Below are positions 23,948-31,492 of a stretch of 64,000 nt of DNA, one piece after another. A program made the position numbers and the translations under genes. Below the pieces are notes generated by a model. It saw only the letters and a list, made by a program, of their open reading frames with translations. It had not been told where the DNA came from and did not search any database. Source of the stretch: Aureibaculum luteum (GTDB lineage: Bacteria > Bacteroidota > Bacteroidia > Flavobacteriales > Flavobacteriaceae); NCBI RefSeq assembly GCF_003449015.1, contig NZ_QRGD01000001.1:682001-746000 (forward strand), in the 5' to 3' direction. The stretch's first letter is position 1. Each line of letters opens with the position of its first letter.

Positions 23948-25273
23948 ATGAAATTTAGAACTATTTTACTACTTAGTATTTGCCTTATTTTCATAACAAG
24001 TTGCTCACATGAGAAAAATATTCAATTACCTATAACTTTCCAAGATGGATATGGGCCATTTGAATCATCCATGGGAGGAATATCTCCTTATTCAGACAAT
24101 GAAAATGACCCATGGAAGAAAACACATCTAAAGACCTCTGGAATACCCAAAGACTGGACTGATGTTAAAATCGGAGATATAAACACAGATATTTATCAAT
24201 CTGTGTACCAAAACTACTATTTAGGTAATATCACAAAAGAAATGTACAATGAATTACAGAAAGCATGGAATTGGGAGCCAGACTCATTGAATTTATCGAA
24301 AAAACCAATAAAATCTAAAATAGCTTTTGCTTTTGGGAAAGATTCTGGTGGCGAAATACAAATGATAGTCGATGCAAATAATAATTATAATTTTAGCGAT
24401 GACAATATATTTAAACCTACAGAAATAAGCACACAGGGTAATATAATTAATGATTCATTAGTAAAAAGTAATGCTATTAAAGTTAGTTTTGAGCAATTTT
24501 CAAATGACGAAATAATCGAAGTTAATGCTCCACTTTTAATCGTGCACATGAAACAATACAACATATATATGAGCAATTTTGCACAATATGCAACAACAAA
24601 ATTACACGGGGAGGAAATAGCTATCTCCTCTAACAATTTTATGGATTTGTCGTATAATAAATTAGGAATTATAAAAGTTAGCGAATTGATTGAAGAAGGA
24701 GAAAAAGTAAATTACTTAACTGTAGTCGCAAAAAATGAATACCTCGAAATTGAAAATAATATATATAAAAATTTAGGTGTGAAAAAGAACGAAAATGTAT
24801 TGGTCTTAGAAAAAATAGATTTACCCAAAAATAAATTACCCTCTAGTCAAGTTGGATTTAAGGCTTTTGATTTTTCTGGGAATGATTTCATAACAAAAAT
24901 TCCAATTTCATTGGATAGTTTAAAAGGAAAATATGTATTGCTTGACTTTTGGGCAACTTGGTGTGGACCCTGTATCCAAGAAATTCCAAACCTTAATGAT
25001 TTATATAAAAATATTGATAAGTCGAAATTTGAAATTATAAGTATTGTTGGAGATAGTCCAATAAAAGACTTAGAAAAAATGATACAAAAACATTCAATAA
25101 CTTGGCCTCAAATTATATCAAACGATTCTAATAAAATAAAAGAAACATATGGAATAGGTGGCTATCCAACTACATTTCTTTTAAATCCTGAAGGAATGAT
25201 TGTGGCAAAAAATTTAAGAGGAATGGAATTGGAAAAGAAAGTTACTAATTTGATAAATAAAGCCAACAAGTAA
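23948..25273 (+). CDS. TlpA-like thioredoxin lipoprotein with large N-terminal domain
   Basis: A 441-residue lipoprotein (lipobox IFITSC, Cys19). Residues about 20-290 are an N-terminal domain with no obvious family (VDANNNYNFSDDNIF, then LTVVAKNEYLEIENN). Residues about 295-441 are a thioredoxin-fold TlpA domain: DSLKGKYVLLDFWATWCGPCIQEIP with the WCGPC site (about residues 338-342), ISIVGDSP and YGIGGYPTTFLLNPEG with the cis-Pro. Such proteins reduce or exchange disulfides in the periplasm. The stop codon overlaps the candidate end box AAGTAACACCG, whose match to the start box GTTACCCGC is partial. Confidence 0.85.
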   Translation: MKFRTILLLSICLIFITSCSHEKNIQLPITFQDGYGPFESSMGGISPYSDNENDPWKKTHLKTSGIPKDWTDVKIGDINTDIYQSVYQNYYLGNITKEMYNELQKAWNWEPDSLNLSKKPIKSKIAFAFGKDSGGEIQMIVDANNNYNFSDDNIFKPTEISTQGNIINDSLVKSNAIKVSFEQFSNDEIIEVNAPLLIVHMKQYNIYMSNFAQYATTKLHGEEIAISSNNFMDLSYNKLGIIKVSELIEEGEKVNYLTVVAKNEYLEIENNIYKNLGVKKNENVLVLEKIDLPKNKLPSSQVGFKAFDFSGNDFITKIPISLDSLKGKYVLLDFWATWCGPCIQEIPNLNDLYKNIDKSKFEIISIVGDSPIKDLEKMIQKHSITWPQIISNDSNKIKETYGIGGYPTTFLLNPEGMIVAKNLRGMELEKKVTNLINKANK

Positions 25274-25470
25274 CACCGTGTGAAAATAATTACTTGGTTC
25301 TCGCCTACTTAGAAATTCCTACAGAATTTACAAAGCCAATTTACATTTGGAGAGCTTCGTACCTAGAAACACCACAACTCATATATATAAACAATAGCCA
25401 CAAATAAAATTATTACGAGAATACCAGCGGCAACATAATAAACACTACTAAAAACACTTCCATTTAAAAA

Positions 25471-25686
25471 AAACCAACCTAACCCCCTAACATTTACGCC
25501 TTTATTAGTTGTTTTATTGCACTTTTTTTCTAACTTAGCTTGCAAATATTTAACGCTAAACAAAACCCCAATTTTCTCCCTTCAACCCAGAAGCTTTAAA
25601 ATTTCGATTTGTTTTAGTAATAAACAGTTAAAATAAATACCTCTTGCGACACTTTGGGAGCGGTTATCCGGATGTTGACAACAATG
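25471..25686 (+). repeat. Intergenic cassette-site repeat, long copy
   Basis: CAACCTAACCCCCTAACATTTACGCCTTTATTAG, T-run, AACTTAGCTTGC, TTTAACGCTAAACAAAACCCC core, CAGAAGC, GTTTTAGTAATAAACAGTTAAAATAAATACC, hairpin CTCTTGCGACACTTTGGGAGCGG and GGTTATCCGGATGTTGACAAC. The 190 bp to its left (25280-25470) hold no supported gene. Confidence 0.85.
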
Positions 25687-25700
25687 CAAAAAAATAATCT

Positions 25701-27173
25701 ATGAAAATATACTTCTCTGATTTCTTCGAATTAAATCCATCAAGTCTTGAAAATTTTGGAGCATTTAACATTTCATTGATAAACGATTTACCTCTTTTTA
25801 TTGACCCTTTCTTATTGTTTGGAAGTCAAAATCCAGAATATAAAGAACTTCACCAAAGCATATTAAATTATTTAACTTTTCTTAAAACAAAAGCGGAAAA
25901 CGGAATTAACAATTTTGCAGAAGTAAAATCTTGGTATCTATTTCCAGAAGTAAAACAAAACTGGTTTGGTTATAGTAAAGTTGGTAATGGAGGAAGTGGG
26001 TTAGGACCAAAATTTGGTAAAGCTTTTTCCTCCTCGATTCATATAGTTTTCGACGATTTAGGAAAAGAACAGGTAACTCAATCATCACATTTAGAAAAGG
26101 CTGGTCTTTTTGAAATTGGAGTTGGTAAAGACAACATAAGTGACTTTACTACAAATTTGATAAAAGAGTATTTATTAGAGTATACACAAAAATTTGCAGT
26201 GAAATATATTGATAAAAAATTCTTACAAAAAGTAAATGTAAATAAGGTTTACTTTGATTATGAATTAGAAAGATGGATGCCTAAAGAATATGAACTTCCT
26301 TACCTATTTGGAGATTTTATTCTGCTAACACCAAGAGATATATTGACGAAAGATGATAATTGGATTAATAGCAATGATTTAAGAGGTGATTTTACGAGAA
26401 TTTGTACTAGTATACCAAACGATCAATTGAGGCACGAAATATTCAATTACTTCAAAAAATCATTACCAGCACCGCCAAAAAATAAGAAAAACACTCAAAA
26501 AGAAATTACATTAGCTATTCATAATACAATCAAACAATTTCCAGAGATAATTAAGTATTATGTTAAGCAAAAAGAAGAAAATAAAGTAGGTGCAAAAAAC
26601 ATATCAAAACAGAAAGTTGAAGAAGTTGAATCAATTTTTATTGAGCAATTAGGAAAATTTGTTGAATTATTAATGGATAAATCGGATTTCTATAAAATTA
26701 GTCCTGAAAGTTCATATGAAGAGTCTTTAAAAAGATTACAATTCTTAAAAACTGTAATAGAAGATAATGATGGATACAAACTGTTTTATGTTAAACATCA
26801 GCCTATCAAACGAGAAGAAGATTTACAAATAATTTATCGTCTTACTTGGTTTGCATCTGATTTTGATGTAAATCGAGAGCCCAACAATGGTCGTGGACCA
26901 GTTGATTATGCCATATCAAAAGGATCAAAAGATAAAACACTAATCGAATTTAAGCTTGCTTCAAATTCTAAATTAAAACAGAATCTAGCTAAACAAGTAG
27001 AAGTTTATGAAAAAGCAAATGCAACTAAAAAATCGATAAAAGCAATTTTATATTTTGACGCAACCGAATATAACAAAGTGCAGAAAACTTTAAAAGAATT
27101 AAATTTAGAGAATGCGGAAAATATAATTTTAATTGACGCAGGAAGAAAAATTTCAGCTTCAAATGTTAAATAA
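25701..27173 (+). CDS. Large protein with C-terminal PD-(D/E)XK-like nuclease domain
   Basis: Family not named. The 490-residue cytosolic protein starts MKIYFSDFFELNPSSLENFGAFN and is helical and strand-mixed up to about residue 385. The C-terminal 100 residues fit a PD-(D/E)XK core: GRGPVDYAISKGSKDKTLIEFKLASNSKLKQNLAKQVEVYEK gives D (about residue 401), E-x-K (about residues 414-416) and the K-Q helix. FASDFDVNREPNNGRGP precedes it. Such domains are frequent in restriction and other phage-defence enzymes. Its neighbours downstream (TIR-like, HEPN, ImmA/IrrE) strengthen a defence role, which remains inference. Confidence 0.6.
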   Translation: MKIYFSDFFELNPSSLENFGAFNISLINDLPLFIDPFLLFGSQNPEYKELHQSILNYLTFLKTKAENGINNFAEVKSWYLFPEVKQNWFGYSKVGNGGSGLGPKFGKAFSSSIHIVFDDLGKEQVTQSSHLEKAGLFEIGVGKDNISDFTTNLIKEYLLEYTQKFAVKYIDKKFLQKVNVNKVYFDYELERWMPKEYELPYLFGDFILLTPRDILTKDDNWINSNDLRGDFTRICTSIPNDQLRHEIFNYFKKSLPAPPKNKKNTQKEITLAIHNTIKQFPEIIKYYVKQKEENKVGAKNISKQKVEEVESIFIEQLGKFVELLMDKSDFYKISPESSYEESLKRLQFLKTVIEDNDGYKLFYVKHQPIKREEDLQIIYRLTWFASDFDVNREPNNGRGPVDYAISKGSKDKTLIEFKLASNSKLKQNLAKQVEVYEKANATKKSIKAILYFDATEYNKVQKTLKELNLENAENIILIDAGRKISASNVK

Positions 27174-27179
27174 ATAAAG

Positions 27180-27420
27180 TTAGCAATAAAAATCTAACCT
27201 AAAATCTTAACATATACAACCTTATTAGTTATTTGTAACCCTTTTATTTATAACTTGGCTTACGTAAGTTAGTAACGCTAAACAAAACCCCAATTTTCTT
27301 TCTTCAACCCAGAAGCTGTAAAATTTAGATTTGCTTTAATAATTAATAAATTAACTACATATACGCTATAATGCTCTCGACTCATTGGTAATGGTTTTAT
27401 AGATGTTAGTAAATAGTATA
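27180..27420 (+). repeat. Intergenic cassette-site repeat, long copy
   Basis: Starts with TTAGCAATAAAAATCTAACC, then ATCTTAACATATACAACCTTATTAG, CCCTTTTATTTATAACTTGGCTTACG, TTAGTAACGCTAAACAAAACCCC core, AGAAGCTG, then a degraded hairpin part and TTATAGATGTTAGTAAATAG. The next gene is a 40-residue membrane protein. Confidence 0.8.
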
Positions 27421-27435
27421 GATAAAACTTAAAAT

Positions 27436-27558
27436 ATGAAAAAGGACAAAATGAAAATTTTCAAAATTATCGGAATTATCTTTTCGATTATAGTAATATT
27501 ATTATTCCTAGATTTTGCTATCGGAGAAATTTCAGAAGGCTGTACGAATCCAAAATAA
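27436..27558 (+). CDS. Small 40-residue membrane protein
   Basis: An ATG-started frame of 40 codons: a basic N-terminus (MKKDKMKIFK), one strong hydrophobic helix (IIGIIFSIIVILLFLDFAIG) and a short tail (EISEGCTNPK). It lies about 20 bp after a site-repeat end, the spacing seen for the other genes of the array, and before a tail-only repeat (27579). Function unknown; a toxin, small regulator or lipid-associated peptide are all possible. Support comes from composition and position only. Confidence 0.5.
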   Translation: MKKDKMKIFKIIGIIFSIIVILLFLDFAIGEISEGCTNPK

Positions 27559-27578
27559 TTTGAAGCCAAATACAAATA

Positions 27579-27625
27579 AACCCTCCCAACACTGCGAGAG
27601 TCGTCATATGTACACTTTAGCTAAA
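27579..27625 (+). repeat. Cassette-site repeat, tail only
   Basis: AACCCTCCCAACACTGCGAGAGTCG and TCATATGTACACTTTAGCTAAATAC correspond to the hairpin and the GTTATAC/GTTAGC end of the long copies. No core. Confidence 0.6.
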
Positions 27626-27636
27626 TACATACACTT

Positions 27637-28047
27637 ATGAAACAAATCATATTTATACTAATCTCGTTTTTCTGTTCATTTTCTTTTGCTCAATCCAACT
27701 ATGAACAAATTATAAACAAAACGATTGAAAATCATGACAAGTCAAGAAGTGATAGTATAGTAAGAGCTTTAGGTTATAAAGGTGGAGACAAAATAAAAGT
27801 TTATGCAATATTTCAGGTAAATAGTAATGGAGAAATACATGACATTAGAGCAAGAGGACCTCATAAACATTTTGAAGATGAAGCCATAAGAGTTGTTAGT
27901 GAAATTCCGAAGCTAGACCCAAATAATAGTCTAAAAGAAGGTCAGAGTATGAAGTATACTTTACCCATAACTTTTGTTATTGAAACTGATGCTGAAAAAA
28001 AGAAAAGGGAAAGAAAAGAGCAACGGAAAAAGGAAAAAAACAACTAG
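27637..28047 (+). CDS. TonB C-terminal-like domain protein
   Basis: A 136-residue exported protein with a signal peptide ending FAQ (residue 18). The mature part is a TonB-type C-terminal domain: VYAIFQVNSNGEIHDIRARGPHKHFEDEAIRVVSEIPKLDP, then SMKYTLPITFVIE. The Pro-x-h-F ending and the EAxRVVxxIP helix are diagnostic of energy-transducer TonB folds. The free domain without a transmembrane anchor or Pro-rich spacer probably binds peptidoglycan or a periplasmic partner. The protein ends in a basic run (KKKRERKEQRKKEKNN). Confidence 0.75.
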   Translation: MKQIIFILISFFCSFSFAQSNYEQIINKTIENHDKSRSDSIVRALGYKGGDKIKVYAIFQVNSNGEIHDIRARGPHKHFEDEAIRVVSEIPKLDPNNSLKEGQSMKYTLPITFVIETDAEKKKRERKEQRKKEKNN

Positions 28048-28083
28048 CTACTAAAACTATAATTCATTTTGGTTATACAGATA

Positions 28084-28626
28084 TTACCACACATATAAGA
28101 ATGAAAATTAAAAAAGGATTAAAATATGTTTTTTTATTAGGAATTATTGGACTACTATTCTATGTATCCTTATCATTCATTTATGGTGGTTTTGATTTAA
28201 GAGGTACTATAAATACCAAATATCATAATATTGAAAATTCTACTGATAAAATTATTGAAACAAATAATTTCAGTCTCAGGGCTCCTAAATATTGGGTGCA
28301 TATATTCGGGGGATTTGGAACAGAAGGAGACCCATACGGGACGTTTCAAACACCAAACGGAATAATTTATTATGAATATGGTTATTGGGCTCCTAGCTAT
28401 GAAGAAAATAACGAAATTTATAATTACACAGTTGAAAAACAAATAATTAATAGATTTCAAATAAATATCGCTAGGAATGATAAAAATGAAGTTGGAATAT
28501 GTATTCCTATGCAAAATGAAATGAAAAGTTCCTTGACTTTTTATATGGACAAGTCTGTAACCGACAATTACGATGATTTAATAGCAGGAATTAAGGAAAT
28601 AAAATTCAAATGAACACGTGTGGTAA
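28084..28626 (+). mobile_element. Putative gene cassette (single-pass membrane protein)
   Basis: The start box TTACCACAC (28084-28092) and the end box GTGTGGTAA (28618-28626) are perfect 9-bp reverse complements. They lie 9 bp before the start codon and 5 bp after the stop codon of one gene. This is the strongest single pair of the array. Confidence 0.6.
28101..28613 (+). CDS. Hypothetical single-pass membrane protein
   Basis: Not recognised. A 170-residue product with a basic N-terminus (MKIKKGLKY) and one transmembrane helix (VFLLGIIGLLFYVSLSFIYGG, residues 10-30). The rest lies outside the membrane: a segment NNFSLRAPKYWVHIFGGFGTEGDPYGTFQTPNGIIYYEYGYWAPSYEENN rich in aromatic and Gly residues, then paired strands and a short helix. 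It resembles proteins that bind a ligand in the periplasm. The unit is bounded by perfect cassette-like boxes. Confidence 0.6.
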   Translation: MKIKKGLKYVFLLGIIGLLFYVSLSFIYGGFDLRGTINTKYHNIENSTDKIIETNNFSLRAPKYWVHIFGGFGTEGDPYGTFQTPNGIIYYEYGYWAPSYEENNEIYNYTVEKQIINRFQINIARNDKNEVGICIPMQNEMKSSLTFYMDKSVTDNYDDLIAGIKEIKFK

Positions 28627-28951
28627 CACGGGCTATATGCCATTAATTTTAGCAAATTCATTATATTTTTGTGCAAATGCATTTAAAATAGTTGTACTTC
28701 AAACAACTCATGTCCTACATAAAATAGCACTAGCAACGAAAAAAACACCCTAACCCCCTAACATTTACGCCTTTATTAGTTGTTTTATTACACTTTTTTT
28801 CTAACTTAGCTTGCAACTATTTATCGCTAAACAAAACCCCAATTTTCTCCCTTCAACCCAGAAGCTACAAAATTTCGATTTTCTTTAGTAATTAGTAATT
28901 TACACATATATATTTTATAACTATAAAGCGGTTATACATATGTTGCGTACC
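28618..28951 (+). repeat. Intergenic cassette-site repeat, extended long copy
   Basis: Starts with the end box GTGTGGTAA, then the extended segment (CATTAATTTTAGC, GCATTTAAAATAGTTGTACTTC, CATGTCCTACATAAAATAGC) shared with 23565-23680. The core (CCCCTAACATTTACGCC, T-run, AACTTAGCTTGC, CGCTAAACAAAACCCC, AGAAGC) follows, then a degraded hairpin and GGTTATACATATGTTGCGTACC. Confidence 0.85.
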
Positions 28952-29905
28952 ATTAAAAAAAACTGAATTAGAAGGATGGAAGGAGAAATAAAAGCAAAAT
29001 TTGAAATTCTTTTTAGCGATTTGAAAAATCATTTAATAGGTGATTTTTTAATATCAAGAGAATTTAAAATAATGATGTCAAAAAATAAATATTATGAAAA
29101 TTGGCAACAAACCTATGAAAATGTTAGAAAAGACAGAGGTTATATGTCTATCGGAATGGACCATCATAGAGGAGATAATATTGATACTTTAGCTATCTAT
29201 ATTAATGTTACAGATGAAAGAAAAGATATTGAAAAACTTGTAACCTTAATAATTTGTGAATTCATTGAATATAAAAAAACAAATGAAGATTTTTCTGATA
29301 TTATAGAAGCAATGACTGTTGCTCAATTTACAGAAACTGAAATTGAAAAAGTAAAGGAATCATATGAAAAACATTTGGCAAAAGATTTACCTGAAAAAGA
29401 AATTATAAAAAAGTCAAGTAATAGAAAACGCACATCAAATAAAACGAACGAAAAAGAAGTATTTATAGTTCACGGTCACAATGAAGAACTGAAAGAAAAA
29501 GTTGCAAGAATAATTGAAAAACTTAATTTAAAACCTATAATTCTTCACGAACTAAGTAATGAAGGTTTGACAGTTATTGAAAAATTTGAGAAGCATTCAA
29601 ATGTGAATTTTGCAGTAATATTACTTACATACGATGATTTTGGAAATACGAAATCAAATCCTGAAAAAAATAAAAGAGCGAGGCAAAATGTAATATTGGA
29701 ATTAGGCTATTTTATAGGTAAAATTAGTCGAAAAAACGTAATGCCATTATATGAAAAAGGAGTTGAATTACCAAGTGATATTTCAGGTGTATTATATACT
29801 TTAATAGATGAAACGGAAAACTGGAAATTTCGATTAGTAAAAGAATTGAAATCCGCAGGATATGACGTAGATGCAAATAACATTCTGTAAATAAAGGTAC
29901 ACAAC
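28942..29905 (+). mobile_element. Putative gene cassette (TIR-like protein)
   Basis: The start box GTTGCGTACC (28942-28951) and the end box GGTACACAAC (29896-29905) are reverse complements at 9 of 10 positions and flank one gene. Confidence 0.55.
28976..29890 (+). CDS. TIR-like nucleotide-binding (CAP12/PycTIR type) protein
   Basis: A 304-residue protein. The C-terminal half (from about residue 160) is a TIR-like domain of the PF10137 type: KEVFIVHGHNEELKEKVARIIEKLNLKPIILHELSNEGLTVIEKFE, AVILLTYDDFG and RARQNVILELGYFIGK with the conserved Glu in the ILELGYF helix. PLYEKGVELPSDISGVLYTLID follows. Such domains degrade NAD in phage-defence systems, but here the N-terminal 150 residues do not look like STING or a cyclic-nucleotide cyclase partner; they are helical. 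No nucleotide cyclase gene is nearby, so it may sense something else. The start ATG has a GAAGG just before it. Confidence 0.8.
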   Translation: MEGEIKAKFEILFSDLKNHLIGDFLISREFKIMMSKNKYYENWQQTYENVRKDRGYMSIGMDHHRGDNIDTLAIYINVTDERKDIEKLVTLIICEFIEYKKTNEDFSDIIEAMTVAQFTETEIEKVKESYEKHLAKDLPEKEIIKKSSNRKRTSNKTNEKEVFIVHGHNEELKEKVARIIEKLNLKPIILHELSNEGLTVIEKFEKHSNVNFAVILLTYDDFGNTKSNPEKNKRARQNVILELGYFIGKISRKNVMPLYEKGVELPSDISGVLYTLIDETENWKFRLVKELKSAGYDVDANNIL

Positions 29906-30040
29906 AACCTATAAAGATAATTGCTAAATTAGTGCTTTATCAAAAGTAGTTGTTTTTTTTGCATACTGCTGAATTTTCTTCGGTAATTCCTCGCACACAA
30001 AATCGCAACTATGCTTATACATAAACATTGGCGGTAATTA
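29896..30040 (+). other. Compact cassette junction without the long core
   Basis: The end box GGTACACAAC-AACCTATAAAG is followed by about 115 bp with hairpin potential (GCATACTGCTGAATTTTCTTCGG) and ends GCTTATACATAAACATTGGCGGTAATTA. Thus both boundary elements are present while the 200-bp conserved core of other sites is not. Confidence 0.45.
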
Positions 30041-31463
30041 AAAAAACATAGAATATTGAAAGAAGAAAAACAAATTAAAAAGGAAGTTACTAAAGATTTT
30101 GAAAACGAAATCGATTTGTTTATTGACCACATAGATAGCTTATATCAAACCAATCCTATGGTCAATATGATACTAAAAGTGACTCAATTAACATCAGAAA
30201 AGAAACGACAAGAATATGTGGATGAAAAAGGGATAATTGCAAAAGATGATGCCGGAAATGAAACAACTAAAATAGACTTCAGGCATATTAATAAATACCT
30301 TGATTTAGACAAGAAAGCACAAAATTCATTTCTTGCTGAACGACTAATCCAAAGAAATTTCATAGTTTCACTTGTAAGCCAATTTGATGCATATGTTGGA
30401 AGTTTAATTAGGAAAATTTTTATAATTAAGCCTGAATTACTTAATGGTTCTGAAAGGAATTTGTCATTTAGTAAACTTTCAGAATATCAATCAATAAATG
30501 AAGCTAAAGAGTATATCATAGAGAAAGAAATTGAGTCTGTTCTCAGGGATAGTCATTACAATCAATTCAAATGGCTTGAAAATAAGCTTGGAATGACATT
30601 AACAAAAGATTTACCTTCATTTTGTGATTTCATTGAAATTACGGAGAGAAGAAACTTATTTGTTCATTCGAACGGAGTCGTCTCAAGTCAATACCTCTCA
30701 GTGTGTAACAAACATAACTACAAATTTGAGACTATTCTTTCCACTGGAGAAGAACTGAAAGTAGATGAAAAATACTTTGCTAAAGCCTATAATATTCTAT
30801 TCGAGATCGGTGTAAAATTGTCGCAAGTTATTTGGAGAAAGCTTTTGCCAAATGACCTCGAAAATACAGATTCTTCTCTTAATGATATTTTATACAGACT
30901 ATTACAAAGAAGGGAATATAAGTTAGCAATAAACCTATCTGATTTTGCTACAACAATTTTAAAGAAGCACAGCTCTCAAGAGTTTAAATTGGTTTTTAAT
31001 GTAAACAAAGCACAAGCATACAAATGGGATGGTCAAGAAGAAATTTGCTCTAAAATGATGAAGAATATGGATTGGTCAGCAATGAGTGACAAATTCAAAC
31101 TTTCAAAAGCAATTTTACTTGATGATTTTGAATCTGTTTATAAACTAATGAGAAAAATTGGAAAAGATGAAGACGAACTACCTCAAGAAGGCTATAAGGA
31201 ATGGCCTTTATTCAATAAGGTTAGGCAGGAAGTCGAATTTAAGAAAGTTTACAAAGAGATATTTGAAGAAGAATATGAATTTATCAAATATGATGATGAC
31301 TACTTATCAAAATTTGGAATAAAAGAAGATAAAGAAGAAAAGAACAAGAAAAAACTACCGCCAACAAAGTTTAAAAGTAATGGCGAAGTTCCTGCAAAAT
31401 CTAAAGGTAAGGTTGCTGATAAAGGTAATTCAAAAACGGAAAGTTAGTGCGATTAATTCGCCA
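30028..31463 (+). mobile_element. Putative gene cassette (HEPN protein)
   Basis: The start box TTGGCGGTAATTA (30028-30040) and the end box TTAATTCGCCA (31453-31463) pair as TAATT and CGCCA halves with a 2-nt bulge. One gene between. Confidence 0.4.
30056..31447 (+). CDS. HEPN-like domain protein, TTG start
   Basis: A 463-residue cytosolic protein; the frame opens at TTG (first internal ATG at residue 36). The stretch FCDFIEITERRNLFVHSNGVVSSQYL (about residues 189-214) has the RNxxxH motif (R-x4-H) of HEPN ribonuclease domains. The preceding helices (QNSFLAERLIQRNFIVSLVSQFDAYVGSLIRKIF) fit the HEPN bundle. Such domains cut RNA and occur in toxin-antitoxin and abortive-infection systems. The C-terminal part is helical with a lysine-rich tail. 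It is a single gene next to a TIR-like and an ImmA/IrrE-type gene, so a defence role is likely but unproven. Confidence 0.65.
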   Translation: MKEEKQIKKEVTKDFENEIDLFIDHIDSLYQTNPMVNMILKVTQLTSEKKRQEYVDEKGIIAKDDAGNETTKIDFRHINKYLDLDKKAQNSFLAERLIQRNFIVSLVSQFDAYVGSLIRKIFIIKPELLNGSERNLSFSKLSEYQSINEAKEYIIEKEIESVLRDSHYNQFKWLENKLGMTLTKDLPSFCDFIEITERRNLFVHSNGVVSSQYLSVCNKHNYKFETILSTGEELKVDEKYFAKAYNILFEIGVKLSQVIWRKLLPNDLENTDSSLNDILYRLLQRREYKLAINLSDFATTILKKHSSQEFKLVFNVNKAQAYKWDGQEEICSKMMKNMDWSAMSDKFKLSKAILLDDFESVYKLMRKIGKDEDELPQEGYKEWPLFNKVRQEVEFKKVYKEIFEEEYEFIKYDDDYLSKFGIKEDKEEKNKKKLPPTKFKSNGEVPAKSKGKVADKGNSKTES

Positions 31464-31492
31464 CTACTCTCATACAAACCGTTGGTAGTAAT
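31453..31492 (+). other. Short cassette junction
   Basis: The end box TTAATTCGCCA of one unit, then CTACTCTCATACAAACC, then the start box GTTGGTAGTAAT of the next: only 40 bp. CATACAA stands in the place of the GTTATAC-like motif. Confidence 0.4.

Noticed and set aside
25363-25563. Minus-strand ORF of 66 codons with a hydrophobic C-terminus
   Set aside because: Half of it is encoded by the site repeat, which reads the same way in other copies without coding, and the hydrophobic part has no start codon of its own. It may be a gene remnant but cannot be supported.
10000-29000. The site repeats as a CRISPR array or as canonical integron attC sites
   Set aside because: Spacing is irregular, genes lie between copies, and no cas genes are present, so not CRISPR. 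The end boxes do not fit RYYYAAC/GTTRRRY and no intI is present, so a classical integron is not claimed; only the logic is similar.
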